From positions 1 through 32,507 of the forward strand of contig CAKZYJ010000458.1 in NCBI GenBank assembly GCA_937884755.1: a stretch of DNA of 32,507 nucleotides. The letters run 5' to 3'. The notes below the pieces were generated by a model, which saw only the letters and a list, made by a program, of their open reading frames with translations, did no database searches and was not told the origin of the DNA. Made by a program: the position numbers and the translations under genes. Shown one piece after another: positions 9,256 to 17,078 of the stretch; within the stretch, counting starts at the first letter, position 1; each line of letters opens with the position of its first letter. The DNA comes from an uncultured Flammeovirgaceae bacterium (lineage in GTDB: Bacteria > Bacteroidota > Bacteroidia > Cytophagales > Cyclobacteriaceae).

Positions 9256-10352
9256 TAAAAGTGTATAAAGTACTCATTGTCGGACAAACTCCTCCTCCCT
9301 ACTACGGACAGGCTATTTCCACGCAACGACTACTTGAGGGTTCCTACCAAAATCTCAAACTTTACCACGTAAGACTCTCTTTTTCTAAAGATATTAACCA
9401 AGTAGGGAAGTTTAGCCTTTATAAAATAATCCACCTGTTCTCAATTATTTTTCAAATTATCTATCACCGGCTACGATACACTATTCCAACTCTTTATTAT
9501 ATGCCGGTTGGTAACAATTATGTACCTCTTTATAGAGATATAGTAATACTATTGTGTACTCGCTGGTTGTTCAAAAGTACTGTTTTCCATTTCAGATCAG
9601 CAGGAGTAGCAAGCTTATACCTAACTTTAAGTAAGCCGTTAAAAATGCTTTACCGTAAAGCTTTCTATTATCCTGACCTTGGAATTAGACTTTCTGAAGG
9701 TACCCCTCCCGATGGGAAGTCTGTTAAAGCAAAAAAGAACATTGTGGTTCCCAATGGTTTGGAAGACTTCTATCTGAAAAACGAAGTTATTCCAATTGAA
9801 AATAAAGTTCCCATTATACTTTATGTTGGTATACTTATGGAAAGTAAGGGTATCCAAACACTATTAGAAACCGCTTTTCTACTAAAGAATGAAAATTATA
9901 AATTCAAGATGCGGTTAGTGGGTAAACCCGCATCAGAGAATTATCTAACAGGAATACAAAGATACATCAAAGACCATAATTTGGTAGAGATTGTAGAATT
10001 ACCAGGTGCTCGCTACGACGATAAAAAATGGCAGGAGTTTTTACAAACTGATATCTTTCTTTTTCCATCTCATTTCGAAACGTTTGGCTTGTCAGTACTA
10101 GAGGCCATGCAATTTAAATTACCCATTGTTGCATCAGATGTAGGTGGACTACCGGATCTGGTAATACCCAATAAAACTGGTTTCTTAGCCGAAGTAAAGA
10201 ATAGCAAGGATTTTGCTAGTAAGGTAGCTTATTTATTAGAATCACCAGCGCTACGTGAAAAGATGGGACAAGCAGGTAGAGATCGCTATTTACATTTGTT
10301 TACTGTCGAGAAATATTGGGAGAACATGGAGAATGCGCTAACGCATATTTAA
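9252..10352 (+). CDS. Family 4 glycosyltransferase (GT-B fold)
   Basis: A 366-residue GT-B glycosyltransferase. It begins VLIVGQTPPPYYGQAISTQR, the usual N-terminal glycine-loop region. In the C-terminal half are IILYVGILMESKGIQTLL, the donor-binding segment FPSHFETFGLSVLEAM (the E-x7-E motif), and PIVASDVGGLPDLV. The enzyme should add a sugar to a lipid-linked intermediate in the cytoplasm. The chosen start is TTG at 9252, which overlaps the TGA of the interrupted upstream GT4 gene (TTGA) and suggests translational coupling; GTG at 9261 is a possible alternative. The gene shows no internal interruption although the three genes upstream and the one downstream are all damaged. If ribosomes stop at the TAA of the upstream gene, coupling would be lost and its expression could drop. 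Confidence 0.87.
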   Translation: MIKVYKVLIVGQTPPPYYGQAISTQRLLEGSYQNLKLYHVRLSFSKDINQVGKFSLYKIIHLFSIIFQIIYHRLRYTIPTLYYMPVGNNYVPLYRDIVILLCTRWLFKSTVFHFRSAGVASLYLTLSKPLKMLYRKAFYYPDLGIRLSEGTPPDGKSVKAKKNIVVPNGLEDFYLKNEVIPIENKVPIILYVGILMESKGIQTLLETAFLLKNENYKFKMRLVGKPASENYLTGIQRYIKDHNLVEIVELPGARYDDKKWQEFLQTDIFLFPSHFETFGLSVLEAMQFKLPIVASDVGGLPDLVIPNKTGFLAEVKNSKDFASKVAYLLESPALREKMGQAGRDRYLHLFTVEKYWENMENALTHI

Positions 10353-10362
10353 ACGTGATTAG

Positions 10363-10779
10363 ATGACAAAAAAAGGAGTACTATATAGAATATTCGCAGA
10401 TAATCAGCGGAAAAACTCTTGGGCCAGTAAAGCTCATAATAGGCAGTTTAATTTGTTTTTGTCTCACCTTGAAAAATTACCTCGTCCGGTTTCTATACTT
10501 GATGTAGGTGAGACACACAAGTTTTCCATTGAACTACACTTCGTATTTCCTCTTTTTCATTATCTTCCTCATGAACTAAGAGTATGGCTAACTAGCCATT
10601 TTGCATTGGGTCACTACCCAAAAGCAAGTAGCTTAGCTAAGGCTAAAGATAGAATACAAGGGTTCCGGCTTCTCACTAAAAAAGAAATGAAAATACTATT
10701 TTCTGACGCAAATTTGTTTCACGAAAAAGTTTTAGTGTTGACTAAATTATTTATTGCCTACCGATTCACATCAAGTTGA
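10363..10779 (+). pseudogene. Class I SAM-dependent methyltransferase remnant with internal deletion
   Basis: A 138-residue open frame. Its first 49 residues match the start of SAM-dependent methyltransferases of sugar loci (LPRPVSILDVG, motif I beginning at the SAM-binding glycine loop). The remainder matches the C-terminal end of the same family: THKFSIELHFVFPLFHYLP, RVWLTSHFALGHYPK, IQGFRLLTKKEMKILF and HEKVLVLTKLFIAY. The rest of the glycine loop, the acidic motif II, and the D-x-V-x-S...I-E-H region normally between these parts are absent. The junction is at about 10507-10512. Roughly 80-95 codons appear to be missing without a change of frame, since family members are usually about 220-240 residues. 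The product cannot bind SAM in the normal way, so it is probably nonfunctional. The identification rests on flanking motifs recalled from the family, not on an alignment. Confidence 0.72.
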
Positions 10780-10803
10780 TAGCTTTAAAAAATTAGCTTT
10801 GTC

Positions 10804-11577
10804 ATGTTATTATCGTTCAATAAAGTTGAACTTTTCAACACAGTAAACTACGCGGCAGTCGATTATGAATCGGCTAGTGATATTATTATTGAGCAGGCAA
10901 AACAACGAAACAGCTACGGCGTATTTGCTTTGCCGGTGCATGGTTTGGTAACCGCTATTCAAGATCGCTTAATGTGGGAGGCAACTCAGAAGGCACAAAT
11001 GATTGTACCCGACGGACAGCCTATACGCTGGGCGATGAACTACTTTCATAAAGCTGGTTTAAAGGATCGGGTGTACGGTCCAACGCTGACTTTGTATGTA
11101 CTGAGAAAAGCGAATGAGAAGGAGTTGAAGGTTTTTCTGTACGGTGGCAGTACGCAAGAAACTCTTACTAAGTTTGCTGACTTCATTCGCGAAAAGTTTC
11201 CAAATGTGATTGTTTGCGGACAGTACAGAGAGGAAGAAGCCGATGGAAATACTCTCTCCTCCGAAATAGTTAACGAGTCGGGAGCGCATATTGTCTTAGT
11301 AGGCAGAGGTTGCCCTCGCCAAGAAATCTGGATAGCTAATCGCTTAGATAGCATTAATGCTGTGATGATGGCAGTGGGTGCTGCTTTCAGCTTTCATGCA
11401 GGCACTGTTAAGCAGGCTCCCGCCTGGATGCAGCGTGCTGGCTTAGAATGGTTATTTCGTTTGATAACAGAGCCACAACGCCTCTGGAAAAGGTATCTGG
11501 AAACTAATAGTTATTTTTTATATCTCTTTTTTAAAGAAACTCTTTTTTCTAATCGCCGTGAGAAGACGATTGTTTAA
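10804..11577 (+). CDS. WecG/TagA/CpsF family glycosyltransferase (GT26)
   Basis: A 257-residue glycosyltransferase of the WecG/TagA/CpsF family, which adds a second sugar (for example N-acetylmannosaminuronic acid, ManNAc or glucosyl residues) to an undecaprenyl-linked acceptor at the inner face of the membrane. Motifs seen are FALPVHGLVTAIQD, the IVPDGQPIRWAM segment with the probable catalytic Asp70, VFLYGGSTQETLTKF, and the VGRGCPRQEIWIANRL signature. The final VGAAFSFHAGTVKQAPAWMQ, GLEWLFRLITEPQRLWKRY block is characteristic. The C-terminal helix (SYFLYLFFKETLF) is hydrophobic and probably membrane-associated. The gene overlaps the Wzi gene by 20 bases, so the two are translated as a unit. 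No internal damage is visible. The exact sugar is not readable from the sequence. Confidence 0.93.
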   Translation: MLLSFNKVELFNTVNYAAVDYESASDIIIEQAKQRNSYGVFALPVHGLVTAIQDRLMWEATQKAQMIVPDGQPIRWAMNYFHKAGLKDRVYGPTLTLYVLRKANEKELKVFLYGGSTQETLTKFADFIREKFPNVIVCGQYREEEADGNTLSSEIVNESGAHIVLVGRGCPRQEIWIANRLDSINAVMMAVGAAFSFHAGTVKQAPAWMQRAGLEWLFRLITEPQRLWKRYLETNSYFLYLFFKETLFSNRREKTIV

Positions 11578-13120
11578 TAAAAATATATTTTTCTACGCAA
11601 TTGCGTGGTTGACTGTCTTTGGCTTTAATCAACCGATTTTTGCCCAACGGTTAGATTCACTGAGAATCAATCTGGAAACTGCCGTAGCATTCTCTAACCG
11701 AGACTACCTTCCGCTGTGGATAGTATCTAATCGGTTTGGTAAGCTCGAAGACCAATCGCCAAACGGTTATTTTCTGGCAGGTATGCATTCCCCGTATGCT
11801 GGCAATAAAGACTGGGACTTTGCCTGGGGAGCAGATTATCTGGTAAACACTGAATTTTCCGAAAGTCGTATTCATCAGGGCTACGCGAAAGTAAAGTATA
11901 AGATAGTGGAACTGAGTGCCGGGTGGATGGAGCGCACAGTAGGGGTGCATCGGCCGGAGCTTTCTACCGGTTCGTTTGGCATTAGCCGAAATGCTCGGCC
12001 TTTACCATCTGTCATCTTATCTATTCCTGAATATACTCCCGTTCCCTTCACTAAAGGCTATTTAGAATTTAGAGGTCATTGGGGACATGGGTGGTTTGAA
12101 GAAGACCGACATATATCTGACGCCTGGCTTCACGAAAAGTCTTTTTATTTACAAGGAAAAGGTAAGTCGTTTCCAATGAAGGCTTACATAGGCTTGGTGC
12201 ATTTTGCTCAATGGGCAGGCACTCGCCCCAACGGACGCGAACTGGATGATAGTTTGGCTGACTACTGGCGAGTAATTACTGGCCAGTCAGGTCGTAATCC
12301 AAATGTAGGAGTAGATTTCGTTAATGCGTTAGGCAACCATCTCGGTACGATTGACTTTGGTTTTGAGTTTCCCCTGTCTAACACCACTTTAGCCTTCTAC
12401 CATCAAGAACCGTTTGAAGATAAATTGGGAATAACCCGTCATCATTTTTATGATCAGCTTTCCGGACTTTCCTGGCAAAGAGAAAAGAGTAAGTTTATTC
12501 AGGAAGTATTGTATGAATTTGTTTATACCAAACATCAGGGCGGCCCAGGAATTCCTGACCCGCCGCCGGGTACGGATTGGTCTGATCGTGCCCCAAACTA
12601 CGGCTACCGATACGGTGGGCGTGACGATTACTATAATAATTTTTTATATCAGTCGGGGTGGAATTTCTACAATCGGAGTATTGGTACCCCATTGTTTATC
12701 AACAGTCAAAGAGCTGAAAAAATGGGACTAGACGTGCCCAATTATGGGGAAGGATTCATCAGTAATCGTATTTCTACCCATCATTTGGCGGTTCTGGGGA
12801 ACTATAAAAAAACAGAGTTTAAGATTTTTGCTACCTACTCCCGCCACTTTGGCACCTATGCTGGACTAAACGGCGGGCGTTTTGAATGGGGGAGTATGGA
12901 GTCAGATTTTAACCAAAAAGAATATTTTTTTTATCAACCAAAGAGTCAATCTAGTCTGCTGTTAGAAACAACAAGACCTTTTTTGCCAAACCGGCAGTTA
13001 CAAACCTCACTATCTCTTGCCTTCGACTTTGGCAATCTGTACAGTTCATTTGGAATGCTTTTTAAAATTCGATGGAATATACATCCATTTGCTACCGGAA
13101 ATTTATCGAAAAGTGATTGA
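11558..13120 (+). CDS. Capsule assembly Wzi family outer-membrane protein
   Basis: A 520-residue protein with a signal peptide (FYAIAWLTVFGFNQPIFAQ, cleavage after about residue 29). It is then rich in alternating hydrophobic strands, as expected of a beta-barrel. Features typical of Wzi-like proteins are NRDYLPLWIVSNRFG, a GYAKVKYKIVELSAGW strand, SFGISRNARPLPSVILSIPE, and GYLEFRGHWGHGWFEEDRH. Wzi helps attach group 1-type capsule to the cell surface. The start is GTG at 11558, inside the end of the GT26 gene, with a 20-base overlap; no ATG upstream fits the signal peptide. It closes the main polysaccharide transcription unit and is followed by a 270-base gap. The presence of Wzi suggests the product is a cell-bound capsule rather than only free EPS. 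Confidence 0.9.
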   Translation: MRRRLFNKNIFFYAIAWLTVFGFNQPIFAQRLDSLRINLETAVAFSNRDYLPLWIVSNRFGKLEDQSPNGYFLAGMHSPYAGNKDWDFAWGADYLVNTEFSESRIHQGYAKVKYKIVELSAGWMERTVGVHRPELSTGSFGISRNARPLPSVILSIPEYTPVPFTKGYLEFRGHWGHGWFEEDRHISDAWLHEKSFYLQGKGKSFPMKAYIGLVHFAQWAGTRPNGRELDDSLADYWRVITGQSGRNPNVGVDFVNALGNHLGTIDFGFEFPLSNTTLAFYHQEPFEDKLGITRHHFYDQLSGLSWQREKSKFIQEVLYEFVYTKHQGGPGIPDPPPGTDWSDRAPNYGYRYGGRDDYYNNFLYQSGWNFYNRSIGTPLFINSQRAEKMGLDVPNYGEGFISNRISTHHLAVLGNYKKTEFKIFATYSRHFGTYAGLNGGRFEWGSMESDFNQKEYFFYQPKSQSSLLLETTRPFLPNRQLQTSLSLAFDFGNLYSSFGMLFKIRWNIHPFATGNLSKSD

Positions 13121-13256
13121 TAATCTGAGGTTGATTATTCAGATCGCATACGGATGAAACAAAGAAATACATAAGTAATGCGGTTTAGTTGTAACTGAAA
13201 AAAGCTGTGTGTAATAATATTAGTGTACTAACGGTTTTTTTACTGAACTAATCACC

Positions 13257-13264
13257 TAACTTTG
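13257..13264 (+). promoter_or_regulatory. Bacteroidota-type -7 promoter box before the WcaJ-type gene
   Basis: TAACTTTG matches the TAnnTTTG -7 consensus of Bacteroidota exactly. It lies in the 270-base gap between the Wzi and WcaJ-type genes, 126 bases before the ATG at 13391. The expected -33 TTTG is not exact: about 19 bases upstream there is only a T-rich run (13235-13240). The implied 5' leader is about 120 bases long. Two short overlapping inverted repeats occur near 13117-13146 just after the Wzi stop (ATAATC/GATTAT and ATCTGA/TCAGAT), but no T-tract follows, so I do not call a terminator. Confidence 0.42.
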
Positions 13265-13390
13265 TACATTAATCGCAGTATAAACAGAGATTTGCATCAT
13301 TATTGCTGTCTATAGCTATATTAACTGATGCAACAACACGCAGGTACAACATAATCACAAAGTACGAATTAAGCTATCGCCAGAATTAGT

Positions 13391-14773
13391 ATGCCACATA
13401 GTAGATCTAAGTACCTAAAGCTAGTATTCTCTCTTGGGGATTTTCTTATCTTGAATGGTTCATTCGTTCTAGCCTATCTACTTAAATTTAATACGCTAGA
13501 AGGACTAACTATCCCTCCGTATCTATGGCTTTGGTTAATAACTAACGGCTTCTTACTAGCGCTTACTTTTGTTTTTAAGCCATATAATATTGATCGAACC
13601 ACCAAGCTAAGTACAGTACTTAAGCGGCAATATGCTATCGTATTCCTACACCTACTGCTTATTACTGCCTTTTGGGTGTTCAATAAAGCGTACTACTATT
13701 CGCGCGTACAGCTTTTAATTACATTTGGCCTGTTTCTAGTACTGGTCTCGATCTGGCGATTAGTATTTGTTTATACCCTGGGGATCTTAAGAGCTAAGGG
13801 GTACAACCTCAGGAAAATCGTGATCGTAGGCAGCACTCGGCTTTCAAATCGATTGGTTAACCACTTAAGGGCACATCCAGAATATGGATATTACGTTCAT
13901 CATACATTTAATAGCACTCCTGAGTCACAGAATGCCGAAGAACTTCAGTACTATATCTTAAACCATGAAATTGACGAGCTTTATTGCTGTTTTCCTAACA
14001 TGGATTATGATTACCTGAAGCATTTAATTGATTTTGGACATCAGCACCGGGTTAAGGTGAAGCTGATTGGAAATATCCAGGGGCATCACTTGCCTGGAAA
14101 TCTACTAGAAGCTCCCAAACCAGAGTGGTACGGTGCTATCCCGGTAATTAACGTCACCTCAATTCCCTTAGATAATTGGTGGAATCGTTTTGTAAAACGC
14201 TTATTTGATATTGCCTTCTCACTGCTAGTTATTGGGTTCGTGTTCACTTGGTTACTTCCAGTTATTGCCATTGCCATTAAAGTAACTTCACGTGGTCCGG
14301 TATTCTTTCGGCAAAAGCGAACCGGACTTAATGGCCGAGATTTTATGTGTTGGAAATTTAGAACGATGCGTAATAACAACGATGCAGATACTAAACAAGC
14401 TACCAAACATGATCCACGAGTAACCGCGATCGGTGCTTTCTTACGGAAGACTAGTTTAGACGAACTTCCTCAGTTCTTCAATGTTCTAGTAGGTAATATG
14501 TCCGTTGTTGGTCCTCGGCCTCACCCTGTAAAGTTGAATGAGCAGTATTCTTCCCAGATTCATAAGTTCAATCACCGCCACTCAGTTAAACCAGGAATCA
14601 CCGGTTTAGCGCAAGCGAAAGGTTACAGAGGCGAGACTGCTACTTTCGATAAAATGAATAACCGAGTACGTCTGGATCGATTGTATGTGGAAAGATGGCT
14701 ATTTGCTCTAGATATTAAGATTATTTTCTTAACGCTATGGTCTCTTTTCCGCGATCAGGAAAATGCCTACTAG
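13391..14773 (+). CDS. WcaJ-type undecaprenyl-phosphate sugar-phosphate transferase (initiating enzyme)
   Basis: A 460-residue polyisoprenyl-phosphate hexose-1-phosphate transferase that starts repeat-unit synthesis by loading the first sugar phosphate on undecaprenyl phosphate. The N-terminus has four or five membrane spans (residues about 10-130). A CoA-binding-like domain follows (RKIVIVGSTRLSNRLVNHL, about residues 145-235). Then come a re-entrant hydrophobic segment (DIAFSLLVIGFVFTWLLP) and the catalytic domain with GPVFFRQKRTGLNGRDF, CWKFRTMR, SLDELPQFFNVLVGNMSVVG followed by PRPHP, and KPGITGLAQAKGYRGET. All expected family motifs are present and the length is normal. It has its own upstream gap with a promoter-like box, and its stop TAG overlaps the stop of the convergent chrA gene in the palindrome CTAG (14770-14773). 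Confidence 0.94.
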   Translation: MPHSRSKYLKLVFSLGDFLILNGSFVLAYLLKFNTLEGLTIPPYLWLWLITNGFLLALTFVFKPYNIDRTTKLSTVLKRQYAIVFLHLLLITAFWVFNKAYYYSRVQLLITFGLFLVLVSIWRLVFVYTLGILRAKGYNLRKIVIVGSTRLSNRLVNHLRAHPEYGYYVHHTFNSTPESQNAEELQYYILNHEIDELYCCFPNMDYDYLKHLIDFGHQHRVKVKLIGNIQGHHLPGNLLEAPKPEWYGAIPVINVTSIPLDNWWNRFVKRLFDIAFSLLVIGFVFTWLLPVIAIAIKVTSRGPVFFRQKRTGLNGRDFMCWKFRTMRNNNDADTKQATKHDPRVTAIGAFLRKTSLDELPQFFNVLVGNMSVVGPRPHPVKLNEQYSSQIHKFNHRHSVKPGITGLAQAKGYRGETATFDKMNNRVRLDRLYVERWLFALDIKIIFLTLWSLFRDQENAY

Positions 14774-15990
14774 AATACAATCCCGAGTAAAAGTCCACTG
14801 AGGATAATTACCGGGGCAGGAATCTTGGTAAACTGGAGTAGTAGAGCTGTTCCAATCACTACTCCAATATTTAGGAGTGATAATGAAAGAGGCTCCAATA
14901 AAAGTAGTGCGGCGGCGATTACCATCCCTGAACTAGCCGCAACTATCCCCTCTAGCGAAGCCTTAATTACCCGATACTTTTTCAGTCCGTCCCAAAAGCG
15001 GACCATGAAAAAGATCAGAAATGTACCAGGGAGAAAAATCCCTAGCGAGGCAACCAGTGCACCAATAATTTCTCCAATGATACCGTAGCTACGCATAGCC
15101 AGTGAGCCAATGAAGGCGCTAAATGAGAATACCGGTCCCGGAATAGCCTGCACCAAGGCATATCCAGTTAAAAACTCCTCAGAAGTAAGATAAGCCTTAA
15201 AGTCAACAAACTCGGTATAGAGTAGCGGGATGAGTACTTGCCCACCCCCAAAGATTAAACTTCCATTACGGTAAAAATTCTCGAATATCCGTACGGGTAA
15301 CGATTGAGTTATGCCGCCGATAATAGCAGCAGTTATTAAGATGGTAATCCAGATGGTCAGGTTTCCCCAACGGATGTTAAGTTTTTCTTTTTGCTGCCGG
15401 GGATGACTACGGTACTTAATAGCGGTGGCTACTCCAGCCAAAAGGAGGAGCAGAGGATAAATGTAGGGTTTGCGGATAAGAAAAGAGACAACAGTAGCTA
15501 CCACCATAATCAGTATGCCTGCTTGGGTATTGACCACCTTCACACTAAGTGTGTAGGCAGCGTAAAACACAAACCCTACCGCCATCGGCTGAATAAAACG
15601 CGTAAACTCAAGCGAAAGCTCTTTTTCCTGTATATTAGAGAAAATCACAGCGGCCGTAGTCATCAGCGTAACCGCTGGCAGCATCCACACCAGTAGCGTG
15701 AGAAAAGCCAGTTTGGGGCCACCTATCCGGTAACCTATTGCGGTATTGGTTTGGGTAGATGACGGCCCCGGAAGAATCTGGCAGAGAGCGTGTAGTTCCA
15801 TTAGGTCTTTTTCGCTGAGGTACCGCCGCTTTTCTACCATCATTTTCAGCAGTAATGTCAGGTGAGCTTGGGGGCCACCAAAGGCACTTACTGTAAGTAT
15901 CAGTACGTCTCTCAGAAAAATAAAATATCGCACCCGCCGAATGGAGGTTACTATTCCTTGGGAATACCAGGGGCGTTGGGTGCGGTCCAA
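14770..15990 (-). CDS. chrA: Chromate transporter (CHR) family membrane protein, two-domain form
   Basis: A 406-residue integral membrane protein with two homologous halves, the long-chain form of the CHR family. The N-terminal half has SAFGGPQAHLTLLLKMM, LSEKDLMELHALCQILPGPS and STQTNTAIGYRIGGPKLA. The C-terminal half repeats the pattern with FGGGQVLIPLLYTEF and ALVQAIPGPVFSFSAFIGSL. Characterised members export chromate with proton coupling; many homologues have no tested substrate. No in-frame ATG fits the N-terminus, so TTG at 15990 is the likely start. It lies 22 bases after the TGA of the upstream oxygenase gene on the same strand, suggesting the two are cotranscribed. The gene converges on the WcaJ-type gene with a 4-base stop overlap. 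Confidence 0.9.
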   Translation of the reverse strand: MDRTQRPWYSQGIVTSIRRVRYFIFLRDVLILTVSAFGGPQAHLTLLLKMMVEKRRYLSEKDLMELHALCQILPGPSSTQTNTAIGYRIGGPKLAFLTLLVWMLPAVTLMTTAAVIFSNIQEKELSLEFTRFIQPMAVGFVFYAAYTLSVKVVNTQAGILIMVVATVVSFLIRKPYIYPLLLLLAGVATAIKYRSHPRQQKEKLNIRWGNLTIWITILITAAIIGGITQSLPVRIFENFYRNGSLIFGGGQVLIPLLYTEFVDFKAYLTSEEFLTGYALVQAIPGPVFSFSAFIGSLAMRSYGIIGEIIGALVASLGIFLPGTFLIFFMVRFWDGLKKYRVIKASLEGIVAASSGMVIAAALLLLEPLSLSLLNIGVVIGTALLLQFTKIPAPVIILSGLLLGIVF

Positions 15991-16012
15991 AGTACTAGAG
16001 TTTAAAGGGCTA

Positions 16013-16981
16013 TCATTGCTTTAAGCCTATTTCGCGCAGGCGTTCTTCCAGGAACTGCCCAGCCGTCATATCCTTGTACTTCTTGGGGCGATCTTCGCTT
16101 ACACACGAAGGAAGGCAAGTTAAATCCATCTCGGCCCAGGGGTGCATAAAGAACGGTATGGAGTAACGAGGAGTACCCAATAATTCCCGAGGGGGGTTCA
16201 CTACGCGGTGAATGGTAGATTTGAGCGTATCGTTGGTCAAGCGAGCCAGCATATCGCCTACATTCACAATAATCTGGTCGGGTAGGGCGGTAATCGGAAT
16301 CCAGGCCCCGTCGCGCCGAAGTACCTGCAATCCTTCGGCACTAGCCCCCATTAGCAAAGTAATCAGATTGATGTCACCGTGTTCGGCGGCACGTACCGCA
16401 TCATCCGGTACCTCATCAGGGTTTTCTATCGGATAATAGTGAATAGCCCGGATAATACTATTGCCGTTATTCACGTGCGGATCAAAGTAGGATTCATCCA
16501 AATTGAGGTACAGTGCGATAGCCCGCAGCAATTGTTTACCAGCAGCCTCTAATGTTTGATATGTCTCTTTCGCAATGGCGTGCATCTCCGGAACTTCCTC
16601 TGGCCAGATATTATCCGGATATTCTTCTTTAACAGGGTCATTATCATCTACGAACTGACCAATTTGATAAAATTCTTTTAGATCGGCAGTAGTTCGACCT
16701 TTGGCGTGTTCCTTCCCCTTGCTGGTATACCCTCGCTGTCCGTGTAGCTCGGGCAGGGTGTTCTTTTGCTTCGCCTCGGCGGGTAAGGCAAAAAATTCTT
16801 TTACTACCGAGTATAACTGTTCGGTAAGTTCATCGGTTAATCCATGATTTTTAATAGCGACAAAGCCAATACGGTGAAAGGCGTCTCCTAAATCTTCTAC
16901 AAATCGCTTCTGCTGTTCGGGACTACCTTGGGTAAACTGGTGGAGATCCAAGCTGGGAATGTGATCAAATAAATCGGCCAT
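16013..16981 (-). CDS. Isopenicillin-N-synthase-like 2OG-Fe(II) dioxygenase
   Basis: A 322-residue soluble oxygenase of the isopenicillin N synthase/2-oxoglutarate-Fe(II) family. From the chosen ATG at 16981, the iron ligands are visible as H201-x-D203 (EHGDINLITLL) and H258 (STIHRVVNPP), with R272-Y-S274 binding the 2-oxoglutarate carboxylate. The N-terminal DIOX_N-like region contains RIGFVAIKNHGL and GQRGYTSKGKEHAKG. Upstream in-frame codons (MIIINY...) extend the frame to 17026, but the ATG at 16981 places IPSLDL at the usual position. Members hydroxylate or desaturate small molecules; here the substrate is unknown. It heads a probable two-gene unit with the CHR-family gene and is divergent from the lipoprotein gene at 17079. 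Confidence 0.9.
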   Translation of the reverse strand: MADLFDHIPSLDLHQFTQGSPEQQKRFVEDLGDAFHRIGFVAIKNHGLTDELTEQLYSVVKEFFALPAEAKQKNTLPELHGQRGYTSKGKEHAKGRTTADLKEFYQIGQFVDDNDPVKEEYPDNIWPEEVPEMHAIAKETYQTLEAAGKQLLRAIALYLNLDESYFDPHVNNGNSIIRAIHYYPIENPDEVPDDAVRAAEHGDINLITLLMGASAEGLQVLRRDGAWIPITALPDQIIVNVGDMLARLTNDTLKSTIHRVVNPPRELLGTPRYSIPFFMHPWAEMDLTCLPSCVSEDRPKKYKDMTAGQFLEERLREIGLKQ

Positions 16982-17037
16982 CGTCAACTTATTTAGTGGA
17001 ATGAAGTTATAATTGATAATAATCACAAATTTTGCGA

Positions 17038-17045
17038 TAACTTCG
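17038..17045 (+). promoter_or_regulatory. Promoter-like -7 box before the lipoprotein gene
   Basis: TAACTTCG differs from the Bacteroidota TAnnTTTG consensus at one base and lies 33 bases before the ATG at 17079. A TTG at 17013-17015 is a weak -33 candidate with a long spacer. On the other strand of this 97-base divergent gap, TTTG is followed about 20 bases later by AAAATTTG, a weak candidate for the oxygenase gene. Both calls are by eye and tentative. Confidence 0.3.
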
Positions 17046-17078
17046 CTTTATATCAAACTTAAACAAACCAACTGATCT

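Noticed and set aside
12450-12731. Second + strand frame inside the Wzi gene
   Set aside because: It overlaps a well-supported Wzi protein entirely, has no recognisable domain and no start context; it is a shadow frame.
14086-14406. Minus-strand frame inside the WcaJ-type gene
   Set aside because: It lies opposite conserved catalytic motifs and shows biased shadow composition.
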